Positions 1 through 5,434 of a DNA stretch of 8,554 nt are shown piece by piece (the first letter of the stretch is position 1; the number at the start of each line of letters is the position of its first letter). The translations under genes were made by a program, and so were the position numbers. The stretch covers positions 1-8,554 of the forward strand of contig JAAYAE010000021.1 of the NCBI GenBank assembly GCA_012719555.1, written 5' to 3'. The notes below the pieces were generated by a model. That model saw only the letters and a list, made by a program, of their open reading frames with translations. It had not been told where the DNA came from and ran no database searches. The stretch is from Acholeplasmataceae bacterium. Its GTDB lineage: Bacteria; Bacillota; Negativicutes; Acidaminococcales; Acidaminococcaceae.

Positions 1-61
1 ATAACTATTTTTCAACCTACCTGTACAAATTTAGAAGAATTCAAAGGGGTGAATTTTTTAT

Positions 62-270
62 AAACAACCCAGCTGACCTGGTTTTCGCCCCCACACTCGC
101 CTGCTGGAGGGTTTGCTCCTAAGCCTTAGCTCCCCACTACTACCTCTCTCGCTTTTCGCGGCAGGTCTTACACCTAAGCTGCACCGTGCTCACAATACTT
201 TGATTGCTTACGTGGATCGTTTTGCCTGCAACTGGCATCGACTTTCAACCACAGACCTGAGTTGTTTACT
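62..270 (-). ncRNA. Candidate structured small RNA of about 210 nt, family not identified
   Basis: This island is about 53% GC, while the flanking 100 nt are about 30% GC, and it carries no convincing protein. On the minus strand a near-consensus sigma-A promoter (276-304) would start transcription near 267-270. The predicted RNA begins AACAAC and ends GUUGUU, so its ends pair, and the pairing continues inward through CAG/CUG and UGGUU/AACCA to form a broken terminal stem. Internal hairpins visible by eye include UGCC/GGCA, AGCUUAG with CUAAGGCU, and ACCU...CGC-GAAAA-GCG...AGGU. A rod of roughly 200 nt with paired ends would suit 6S RNA, but that is only a shape argument. I found no SRP GGAAG tetraloop region, no RNase P conserved ACAGA element and no tmRNA end. 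No clear terminator follows the 3' end on the minus strand, so that boundary is approximate. A plus-strand RNA is the alternative. Confidence 0.45.
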
Positions 271-275
271 TTCCA

Positions 276-304
276 ATTATAGTGGTAACAAGAAATTTTA
301 GCAA
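276..304 (-). promoter_or_regulatory. Sigma-A promoter for the candidate small RNA
   Basis: Read on the minus strand, the -35 element is TTGCTA (299-304) and the -10 element is TATAAT (276-281). They are separated by exactly 17 bases, with a predicted start 6-9 bases downstream at about 267-270. The -10 is perfect and the -35 matches four of six consensus bases. It points directly into the GC-rich island. Its -35 lies in the loop of a plus-strand hairpin (282-322), so the same bases have two possible readings. Confidence 0.6.
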
Positions 305-337
305 CTTAAATTTTCTTACCACAAACCGTTTTTTTAT
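282..337 (+). terminator. Hairpin with delayed T-run, terminator-like on the plus strand
   Basis: GTGGTAA (282-288) pairs with TTACCAC (316-322). The stem continues inward as GAAA/TTTC and TTT/AAA with a three-base bulge, giving about 14 pairs. A run of seven T (329-335) follows, but only after the six-base gap AAACCG, so this is not a textbook terminator. It would end plus-strand transcription just before the HD-GYP-like gene. It may instead be incidental secondary structure around the minus-strand promoter. Confidence 0.4.
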
Positions 338-345
338 AGTATACT
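316..345 (+). promoter_or_regulatory. Possible weak promoter of the HD-GYP-like gene
   Basis: A good -10 hexamer TATACT (340-345) lies 38 bases before the ATG at 384. The best -35 candidate is TTACCA (316-321), 18 bases upstream, which is a poor match. A ribosome site AAGGTGG (371-377) sits six bases before the start codon and supports that start. Confidence 0.3.
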
Positions 346-383
346 ATTAAGAGTTTCAAAGAAACCCATGAAGGTGGATTAAC

Positions 384-1007
384 ATGCTTACGATACCACA
401 ATTTTTAGAATTCCCATCAGATGAAGATTCTTTAGAAACTATCGAATTCTTCTTGAAGATGCTAGAAAAAAAGAATAGCGCCTTATATTTACATAGCCAA
501 CAAGTGGCAAATTATTCTGTAAGTACGGCAGCAAAAATGGGACTTCCCTTAGCTGAGGTAGCTTGTATAAAAACAGCAGCCTTGTTGCATGATATTGGAC
601 ATTTAGCTATTCCCAACACAATTTTAGTTAAATACCCTTATCTAAGTACCAGAGAGTTTTCTACCTACAAGAACCACGCTTTGGCTGGGTCCAGTATGTT
701 GGAAAATATTCCTGAATTCAGTCACATTATGAAAATAATACTTCACCACCATGAAAATTGGGATGGAACCGGATATCCCAAGCGATTGAAAGGTGTAAAT
801 ATTCCTCTTGGTTCCAGAATCATTTCCGTAGCAAACTACTATGACCGCACCATTAATCCTTGTACCAAAAATTGGGAAAAATCCCATACAATAGCCGTGA
901 AAGAATTGCACAATCTAGCTGGGATTCATTTCGATCCAGATGTTGTACAAGCCTTCTTAAAAGCACTTACACCCAATATAAAAAATGAGACTAATGCTAT
1001 TATATGA
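384..1007 (+). CDS. Stand-alone HD-GYP-like domain protein with an altered metal ligand
   Basis: This 207-residue protein is essentially one HD-GYP domain with no receiver or sensor part. The usual signature is present in order: H37-S, H69-D70-I-G, H98 in KNHALAG, HHHE at 121-124, then the D-G-T-G-Y-P block at 127-132 and the I-P-L-G-S-R-I segment at 140-146. Active HD-GYP proteins are metal-dependent c-di-GMP phosphodiesterases. Two changes stand out. The HDIGK lysine is His73. The Asp expected 28 residues after the second His of HHE, a metal ligand in characterised members, is Asn151. Hydrolysis may therefore be weakened, lost or redirected; that is inference. No signal peptide or membrane segment is visible. 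The start is supported by AAGGTGG six bases upstream. The last codons and the TGA fall inside the first copy of a 33-bp tandem repeat, so the C-terminus may have been reshaped by that duplication. Confidence 0.85.
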   Translation: MLTIPQFLEFPSDEDSLETIEFFLKMLEKKNSALYLHSQQVANYSVSTAAKMGLPLAEVACIKTAALLHDIGHLAIPNTILVKYPYLSTREFSTYKNHALAGSSMLENIPEFSHIMKIILHHHENWDGTGYPKRLKGVNIPLGSRIISVANYYDRTINPCTKNWEKSHTIAVKELHNLAGIHFDPDVVQAFLKALTPNIKNETNAII

Positions 1008-1070
1008 AATACAAAAAATGAGACTAATGCTATTATATGAAATACAAAAAATGAGACTAATGCTATTATA
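975..1070. repeat. 33-bp tandem repeat, about 2.7 copies, over the HD-GYP gene end
   Basis: ATGAGACTAATGCTATTATA recurs at 985, 1018 and 1051, exactly 33 bases apart. The first two full copies are identical; the third diverges after about 20 bases. The first copy supplies the last codons and the TGA stop (1005-1007) of the HD-GYP-like gene; the others lie in the intergenic gap before the terminator. The unit is a multiple of three, which keeps a plus-strand frame open from 985 onward with a repeated 11-residue unit. I see no sign that this frame is a gene. Replication slippage copying the gene end is the simplest explanation. Confidence 0.95.
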
Positions 1071-1076
1071 CAACAC

Positions 1077-1105
1077 AAAAAAGGCGACCTTATGTCGCCT
1101 TTTTT
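1077..1105. terminator. Bidirectional intrinsic terminator between the HD-GYP gene and comF
   Basis: The stem GGCGAC (1083-1088) and GTCGCC (1094-1099) has a five-base loop, six A before it (1077-1082) and six T after it (1100-1105). It is symmetric, so it can end the plus-strand HD-GYP transcript and the minus-strand recD2-comF transcript, which converge here. Confidence 0.92.
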
Positions 1106-1139
1106 GTCGCCAAAATCCCGAAAATATTGTCCAGCCAAA

Positions 1140-1811
1140 CTACACTTGTGCCCCACCGGCAAAAGCTAAAGCCCATATTTTAGCAGCTCCGGCTTTTTTT
1201 AAAGTTTTAGCTGCTTCTTCCATTGTTGCTCCACTGGTAAAAATATCATCAACTAAAAAAATGTCTTTACCAAACACGTTTTCTCGCACAACAAAGCAAT
1301 TTTTCACATTTTTCCTACGTCTATTTTTATTAAGTCCATATTGCGGTACAGTTTGTAATACTCGTTCTAAAGCCTCACACCAAATAAGCTCTTCTCTTTC
1401 TCCCCATGGTTTAAAAATATCCGTGGGAACATCATAACCTCTTGCCTTAAATCTAGCAGTATCTGTTGGAACCGGTATTAGCAACATATTTTCTGATAAC
1501 TCCCAGTTTGCCCCCAAATCTGCACAATAACAAACCTTTTTTATTTCTTCAGCAGCACGAGGTAATAACTGCCGCTTTTTTTCAAACTTGATTTTATGCA
1601 AAGCAGTTTTCACGCCTCGTTCGTAGCTGTACAATAAACAAATACCGTCTAAATGCCTGCATCCATAGCCTGTCGGATATAAAAAGCGTATATCCTGTAG
1701 CTGCCTGCGGCAAGAAGCGCAAAACAACTCTTGTTTTTGCACCTTTCCATGACAATTTAAGCATTTAGCAGGGAAAAATACATCCTCTAGCAAACATAAA
1801 AATTTCATCAT
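1140..1811 (-). CDS. comF: ComF family phosphoribosyltransferase-like protein
   Basis: This 223-residue protein has the usual ComF layout. An N-terminal zinc-finger-like motif is formed by C17-x2-C20 and C31-x2-C34. A central P-V-P...R-x-x-A-R-G-Y segment spans about 113-126. The C-terminal PRPP-binding motif of type I phosphoribosyltransferases lies at 183-196 and contains the paired aspartates D188-D189 followed by FTSGAT. Family members support natural transformation, probably at the single-strand DNA uptake step, acting in the cytoplasm; the exact reaction is not settled. Length is normal. ATG at 1811 is preceded by TAGGGGTG (1819-1826) at 7 nt. A second ATG three bases later is also possible. 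It lies 68 nt downstream of the broken recD2 with no terminator between them, so it is probably cotranscribed, and the intact comF should still be expressed. Confidence 0.9.
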   Translation of the reverse strand: MMKFLCLLEDVFFPAKCLNCHGKVQKQELFCASCRRQLQDIRFLYPTGYGCRHLDGICLLYSYERGVKTALHKIKFEKKRQLLPRAAEEIKKVCYCADLGANWELSENMLLIPVPTDTARFKARGYDVPTDIFKPWGEREELIWCEALERVLQTVPQYGLNKNRRRKNVKNCFVVRENVFGKDIFLVDDIFTSGATMEEAAKTLKKAGAAKIWALAFAGGAQV

Positions 1812-1836
1812 AGCCTGGCACCCCTATTGCATAAAT

Positions 1837-1853
1837 GAGAAGTTAACCTTCTC
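1837..1853 (-). other. Small inverted repeat in the recD2-comF gap
   Basis: GAGAAG and CTTCTC flank a five-base loop, giving six pairs. No T-run follows on either strand, so it is not a terminator. It may be a modest RNA hairpin between the two genes, or chance. Confidence 0.3.
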
Positions 1854-1879
1854 CTATAACGTCTATTTTAGAATATTGC

Positions 1880-3553
1880 TTAATTGAAATTTTGTATATC
1901 TTGTAGTCTTTCCGCAAGTAGTGAATAACGTTTTCTTGTTTTGTCATTATTTACTGCAATATTAAGTGCACTATAACTGCCAACTAAAACCACCTTATCC
2001 TTAGCCCTAGTAACACCTGTGTACAACAAATTCCTTTGCAAAAGCATATAATGACTGCGCACAAAAGGCATTATTACTGTGCCGTATTCACTTCCCTGGG
2101 CTTTATGCACGCTCATAGCGTAAGCTAGCTGCAAATCATCAATTTCTCCTGCAGCATAGGTTACATCCTCACCTTCTGTTCTATCAGGAAAGCCTGCCAC
2201 AATATTCCTTCCATTAATAGCTTTAATACAGCCAATATCTCCATTAAAAACATCTTTTTCATAATTGTTGCGAATTTGCATAATCTTATCGCCTACACGC
2301 AAAATAATACCGCCCGTATTAATTTCCCCTTTCCCTGGACGCGGTGGATTCATACGTTTTTGTATCATTGCGTTAAGATTTTGCACACCGCAGGGATTTT
2401 TATGCATAGGGGACAAAACTTGTACATCCTGCCATTTACCATTTCCTGTAAGCTTAGCATAAAGGTCTACCACGAATTGTGCTGCTTCTTCTTCCTTTTC
2501 AAATTCATGAAAAGTAAAATCACTATCAACTTCAAATTCCGGTGGCAATCCACGGTTAATTCTATGAGCATTACGTACAATAGGGCTCAATTCCGCTTGC
2601 CTGAAAACATTCTCTAAACGTACTACCGGCATAGATTTACTGCGAATAATATCTTTCAAAACTGAACCTGGTCCAACAGATGGCAGCTGATCCACATCTC
2701 CTACTAAAATCAAGCGGCAGCCAATTGGTATTGCCCTTAGCAAATAATACATTAAAGCAATATCAAGCATGGAAGCTTCATCAACAATAATAGCATCCGC
2801 TTCCAAAGGATTTTCTTCGTTTCTTCCCCAAAATTGTCCATCACCTGCAGGCGTGTAATCTAGCAAGCGATGCACTGTAGTTGCGCTCTGACCTGCTGAC
2901 TCCGACAAGCGTCTAGCTGCTCTGCCAGTAGGTGCTGCTAATAAAATCTTGCAGCCAGCTTTCTCCAACACTGATAAAATGCCCTTAACAACTGTGGTTT
3001 TACCGGTTCCAGGTCCACCCGTTAAAACAAAAACTCCGTGCTCTACAGAAGCTTTGACAGCTTCTTTTTGTTCTTCGGCCAGTTCAATATGTTCCTGATC
3101 TTCCCAGTTTTTTACAATAGTTTGATAATCTACTTTCCACAATTTATTAACGTTATCCCTTAAAGCCAACAATCTATGCGCTACCCCTGTTTCTGCTCGA
3201 TATAAGTACTCCGGATATACAAGGCGTACTCCTCCTAAAGTTTCTGTCCTCACTAAATCAGCCTTTATTAACTGATTAAAAACCTCCGCAGCTTCCAATT
3301 CGTCAATTTGCAAAAGACCTGCTGTTACTTCCAATAGTGTGTTGTCAGGAACACAAGTATGCCCTTGAGAAGATGCCTGTAAAAGAGCATAGTTTATGCC
3401 AGCTTTAATACGCTCACTATCGTTGAAATCATGCCCTAACGCCAGAGCAATTTTATCAGCAGTCTTAAACCCTATGCCAACAACATCAGTAGCTAAACAA
3501 TAAGGATTATTTTCAATACGTGTGATAGCGGTAGCACCGTATGTTGCTTGCAA
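1880..3553 (-). CDS. RecD2 C-terminal helicase part, separated by the premature stop
   Basis: These 557 codons, counted from a TTG at 3551-3553, contain every superfamily 1 motif: Walker A GGPGTGKTT (179-187), motif Ia APTGRAA (207-213), Walker B IIVDEAS (255-261), motif III GDVDQLPSVGPG (285-296), NVFRQ (315-319), motif V with SVHKAQGSEY (481-490) and motif VI YTGVTRAKD (511-519). TTG is only the first possible initiator after the stop. I see no Shine-Dalgarno sequence before it, and homology begins upstream of it, so I doubt this is an independent gene. The motifs show no decay. Confidence 0.5.
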   Translation of the reverse strand: MQATYGATAITRIENNPYCLATDVVGIGFKTADKIALALGHDFNDSERIKAGINYALLQASSQGHTCVPDNTLLEVTAGLLQIDELEAAEVFNQLIKADLVRTETLGGVRLVYPEYLYRAETGVAHRLLALRDNVNKLWKVDYQTIVKNWEDQEHIELAEEQKEAVKASVEHGVFVLTGGPGTGKTTVVKGILSVLEKAGCKILLAAPTGRAARRLSESAGQSATTVHRLLDYTPAGDGQFWGRNEENPLEADAIIVDEASMLDIALMYYLLRAIPIGCRLILVGDVDQLPSVGPGSVLKDIIRSKSMPVVRLENVFRQAELSPIVRNAHRINRGLPPEFEVDSDFTFHEFEKEEEAAQFVVDLYAKLTGNGKWQDVQVLSPMHKNPCGVQNLNAMIQKRMNPPRPGKGEINTGGIILRVGDKIMQIRNNYEKDVFNGDIGCIKAINGRNIVAGFPDRTEGEDVTYAAGEIDDLQLAYAMSVHKAQGSEYGTVIMPFVRSHYMLLQRNLLYTGVTRAKDKVVLVGSYSALNIAVNNDKTRKRYSLLAERLQDIQNFN

Positions 3554-3568
3554 TTTTGGTGCATAATT

Positions 3569-4039
3569 TTAACTAATACCGTGTTCTTCTAAGAATACCA
3601 TCAGTTCACGCATATCGCTAAGAGCTGCATAAGAATTTATGATATCCTCGGCCTTCTTTTTCCCAATTCCGGTAATTTCAGTCAAGCGGTAAGGATCAGT
3701 GCTTATAATTTCCAATGCAGCATCACCAAAACGTTCTATAATACGTGCAGCCATAGCTTTCCCTACCCCATGTATAGCTCCACTCCCCAAAAAGCGTTCT
3801 ATACCAACGGCGGTGGAAGGTTTTACTGATTGCCAGATAGTTGCCTGAAATTGCCTGCCAAATTTAGGATGTTCTCCCCACTTGCCTTTCATCTTAACAA
3901 CTTCTCCAACAAAAGGAGCAATGCCGCGATAAACTACGCAAACACTTCCGGTTTCCTTGCTTTTAGCCCGGAAAACACAGAAAGCACTGTCAGCGGATTG
4001 AAAAACGATGTTCTCTATTAAAACCTCTAATTCATCCAT
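3569..4039 (-). CDS. RecD2 N-terminal fragment (156 residues, ends at the premature TAA)
   Basis: This is the translatable front part of recD2. It holds the N-terminal beta-rich domain with the VYRG and G-x-W-x-x-H-P-K-F-G-R-Q-F features typical of YrrC proteins. A helix-hairpin-helix DNA-binding segment follows, with GAIHGVGKAMA and the ITGIGKKKA hairpin, and the fragment stops after HGIS. It lacks all ATPase motifs and so cannot be a helicase alone. It might still bind DNA if stable. Confidence 0.6.
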   Translation of the reverse strand: MDELEVLIENIVFQSADSAFCVFRAKSKETGSVCVVYRGIAPFVGEVVKMKGKWGEHPKFGRQFQATIWQSVKPSTAVGIERFLGSGAIHGVGKAMAARIIERFGDAALEIISTDPYRLTEITGIGKKKAEDIINSYAALSDMRELMVFLEEHGIS

Positions 4040-4070
4040 AATACACCTCATGCCCTACTATAATGCAACT

Positions 4071-4079
4071 ATTATAACA
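4071..4079 (-). promoter_or_regulatory. Extended -10 promoter upstream of recD2
   Basis: Read on the minus strand this is TGTTATAAT, a perfect -10 hexamer (4071-4076) with the TGn extension. It lies about 32 bases before the start codon. No convincing -35 is present 17 bases upstream, which the extended -10 could compensate for. A second weaker -10 (TATAGT, 4057-4062) lies closer to the gene. Confidence 0.4.
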
Positions 4080-4161
4080 TATTGAATTATATAAAACTGC
4101 CTTTCATTGCTTTAAACCACTATGAAATTATCACTGCCTATTTAAGTCTTTTAATACTAGA

Positions 4162-4199
4162 ATAAGCACCACTAAGTCTGACGGCTTAGTGGTGCTTAT
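4162..4199. terminator. Strong 15-bp inverted repeat, probable terminator with weak T-tail
   Basis: AAGCACCACTAAG (4164-4176) is perfectly complementary to CTTAGTGGTGCTT (4185-4197) across an eight-base loop, and two further outer pairs make 15. It lies about 70 bases beyond the stop of the minus-strand gene at 4268, where a terminator is expected. The minus-strand flank ATTCTAGTATT is not a proper T-run. The plus-strand flank is T-rich, but no plus-strand gene precedes it. It could also be a barrier insulating recD2 from the upstream gene. Confidence 0.5.
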
Positions 4200-4267
4200 A
4201 TATTTATTTTTCTGATTATTATTCTGCAAATTCCATATATTAGCTGTGATTATTTGTAATTAATTTT

Positions 4268-4624
4268 TCAATCGCCCTCACCGACATGTTGTTCAGTGTT
4301 GTCATTTGTGTAATGTCTATGTTGCTCATATTTTCTATGTTGCTCATATTTTCTATGTTGTCTTCTAATTTCTTCTCTTTGACGTTGTATTCTTTTTTCT
4401 TCTCTTTGCTGTTGAAGTCTCTTTTCTTCTTTCCGGCGCTGTATTCTTTGCTCTTCTCTCTCTTTTTGAAGTCTATGTTCTTCTTTTTGGAAATGAATTC
4501 TTTGCTCTTGTCCATTTTCAGAATTGTAAGAAGCTGCCTCTGCAATAATTGGTAACCCCGCCGAACCTACAAAACCTACTAATACTAGTACTGCTATTAT
4601 TTTTTGCATTTTGTTCATTAGCAT
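4268..4624 (-). CDS. Small exported protein of nine-residue Glu/Arg/Gln repeats
   Basis: This 118-residue protein belongs to no family I recognise. The start ATG at 4622-4624 has AGGAG eight bases upstream; a GTG at 4633 is too close to that site. Residues 1-30 are a Sec signal peptide: KMQK, then a hydrophobic stretch from about 9 to 27, and AEA as the likely cleavage site. Residues 39-92 are six copies of a nine-residue unit approximating EEkRiQrqR, followed by two six-residue copies of YEQHR(K/H). The tail is His-rich and acidic. The Glu-Arg pairing at spacing of three to four suggests a long charged single helix outside the membrane; the period of nine is unlike a heptad coiled coil. The 27-bp DNA period leaves several frames open, so overlapping frames here are shadows. 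A surface spacer, scaffold or metal-binding role would be a guess. Confidence 0.7.
   Translation of the reverse strand: MLMNKMQKIIAVLVLVGFVGSAGLPIIAEAASYNSENGQEQRIHFQKEEHRLQKEREEQRIQRRKEEKRLQQQREEKRIQRQREEIRRQHRKYEQHRKYEQHRHYTNDNTEQHVGEGD
4313..4510 (-). repeat. Coding tandem repeats: six 27-bp units then 18-bp units
   Basis: The region from 4349 to 4510 encodes six diverged 27-bp units, one per nine-residue protein repeat. An 18-bp unit (TCTATGTTGCTCATATTT on the plus strand) is then repeated perfectly at 4316-4333 and 4334-4351, with a third partial copy to 4360. The 18-bp copies are identical and so recent, while the 27-bp units are older. Length variation between strains is likely. Confidence 0.85.
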
Positions 4625-4660
4625 TATAATCACTCCTTTTTTCTGACCAACACACCACTA

Positions 4661-4694
4661 TTACCATATTTATAGTAACAGTAATATATGTCAA
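4661..4694 (-). promoter_or_regulatory. Possible promoter with overlapping palindrome upstream of the repeat protein
   Basis: On the minus strand TTGACA (4689-4694) precedes TATAAA (4669-4674), but the spacer is only 14 bases, so basal activity may be low. An imperfect palindrome, TTACCATATTTATAGTAA (4661-4678, seven of eight arm positions paired), covers the -10. That is the position of a repressor operator, or of a site for a factor that realigns a poorly spaced promoter. I see nothing else in the rest of the 4625-4822 gap. Confidence 0.35.
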
Positions 4695-4822
4695 AATTAT
4701 GTTAAAAATAATATAAACAACTTTATGAGCATATTTTTTTGCTAAATCTATCTTTTTTCTTAATTTTGCTACCGCTTAATTCGCTCCTTGTGTCTGTTTA
4801 TAACTGACTGCCACCTTATTTT

Positions 4823-4851
4823 TTGACACAAACTACTAAATAAGCTATAAT
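4823..4851 (+). promoter_or_regulatory. Perfect consensus sigma-A promoter of the SpeD-like gene
   Basis: TTGACA (4823-4828) and TATAAT (4846-4851) are separated by exactly 17 bases, giving a predicted start near 4858 and a leader of about 30 nt. Nothing in the leader suggests a riboswitch. Strong, probably constitutive expression is inferred. Confidence 0.88.
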
Positions 4852-4889
4852 TACAACACTAAATCGTTTAATAAGGATGTGTACGTTAG

Positions 4890-5351
4890 GTGAAATTCAA
4901 AGGGACACAGATTGCTATTGATATGTACAGTTGCAACGGTAACATTATCTCCAATAAGGATCTTGTAAGAGAAGTCTTAGAAAGAGCTACTACTGAGTAC
5001 GGTATGGAAAAACAGTCCATATATTATAATGATGACCAAGGAGACGGGGAATTTTCCTACATCATCCCGTGTAATCGTGGTCACATTAATGTTCACGTTT
5101 ACCCTGTTTTAGGTTTTGTAGCTGCAGATATTTTCACTGTAAATGATACTGCAAGTCCAGAAAAACTTGCTATTTTCTTGCGCAAAGAATTTTCTCCTGA
5201 TAAGTCCAAAATTACGTTCTTGCAACGTGGTGATTTCGGTTCTCAATTCGATATGAAGCCTCATCGTCGCTCACAGATTAAAACTATCCGCCGTGCCAAA
5301 CACGCGGGAGAAGTACTAAAAAAACTAGTGCTAAAACCAAAATCTCTATAA
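4890..5351 (+). CDS. AdoMet decarboxylase (SpeD)-fold protein lacking catalytic residues
   Basis: This 153-residue protein aligns along its length with bacterial class 1B S-adenosylmethionine decarboxylases. Matches include the N-terminal I-A-I-D-M-Y-S-C strand, the H-I-N-V-H-V-Y-P core and the A-A-D-I-F-T segment. True enzymes self-cleave at Glu-Ser in an SESHL motif to make a pyruvoyl group. Here the aligned residues are Asn62, Arg63 and Gly64, so the processing serine is absent. The catalytic cysteine of the FTCG motif is Val84, while the processing histidine (His69) remains. It therefore should not self-process or decarboxylate AdoMet by the known mechanism. The C-terminus from about 122 is strongly basic, with 11 Lys/Arg in 32 residues. 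The GTG start has AAGGA 12 bases upstream, a little far. It is a one-gene unit with its own promoter and terminator; no speE or other polyamine gene is adjacent. The function is unknown; ligand binding is plausible. Confidence 0.75.
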   Translation: MKFKGTQIAIDMYSCNGNIISNKDLVREVLERATTEYGMEKQSIYYNDDQGDGEFSYIIPCNRGHINVHVYPVLGFVAADIFTVNDTASPEKLAIFLRKEFSPDKSKITFLQRGDFGSQFDMKPHRRSQIKTIRRAKHAGEVLKKLVLKPKSL

Positions 5352-5360
5352 AATCATGGT

Positions 5361-5390
5361 AGGGTTTTCTGCAGAGGAAAGCCCTTTTTT
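5361..5390 (+). terminator. Intrinsic terminator after the SpeD-like gene
   Basis: AGGGTTTTC (5361-5369) pairs with GAAAGCCCT (5377-5385), including one G-T pair, across a seven-base loop. The T-run continues to 5390. It lies ten bases past the stop codon and separates this transcript from the HAD gene. Confidence 0.88.
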
Positions 5391-5434
5391 ATTGCAAAAT
5401 TTATGTTACAATAAACAGATAGATAGGAGGAAGT

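Larger units (their letters stand above)
1880..4039 (-). pseudogene. recD2: recD2 (RecD-like DNA helicase) interrupted by an in-frame TAA
   Basis: Together the two reading frames encode a full-length RecD2/YrrC-type superfamily 1 helicase of about 719 codons, a normal size. RecD2 enzymes are 5'-3' DNA helicases acting in recombination and repair without RecBC. The frame is unbroken except for one TAA codon at 3569-3571. Just before the stop the protein reads HGIS. Just after it, the same frame continues with NYAPKL and a segment ending ENPYCLA, which family members carry as an uninterrupted helix-hairpin-helix region. One point mutation would explain this, for example Lys AAA or Gln CAA to TAA. 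The C-terminal half has no ribosome site, so it is probably untranslated unless there is readthrough. The chosen start ATG at 4037-4039 has GAGG six bases upstream; an ATG at 4051 is the alternative. A sequencing error cannot be excluded. All helicase motifs remain, so any loss is recent. Confidence 0.85.

Noticed and set aside
62..270. SRP RNA, RNase P RNA or tmRNA identity for the RNA island
   Set aside because: The isolated ACCAGGTCAG and GAAAGTC matches are too short; the SRP GGAAG loop, the RNase P ACAGA element and the tmRNA ends are absent.
113..301. 62-residue plus-strand open frame in the GC-rich island
   Set aside because: No ribosome site, no family resemblance, and it lies across the candidate structured RNA and its promoter.
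975..1070. Possible CRISPR-like array
   Set aside because: The 33-bp copies are directly adjacent with no spacers, and there are no cas genes.
985..1437. 150-codon plus-strand frame with a repeated 11-residue N-terminus
   Set aside because: It is created by the 33-bp repeat (a multiple of three) and then runs antisense through the terminator and comF.
3551..3553. TTG as a true start of a separate RecD2 C-terminal gene
   Set aside because: There is no ribosome site, and family-like sequence continues upstream to the TAA, so a nonsense mutation explains it better.
4240..4545. Lys/Glu-rich minus-strand frame of 101 codons, and the plus-strand 4286-4555 frame
   Set aside because: Both are open only because the 27-bp and 18-bp repeats are multiples of three; only the 4268-4624 frame has a good ribosome site and signal peptide.
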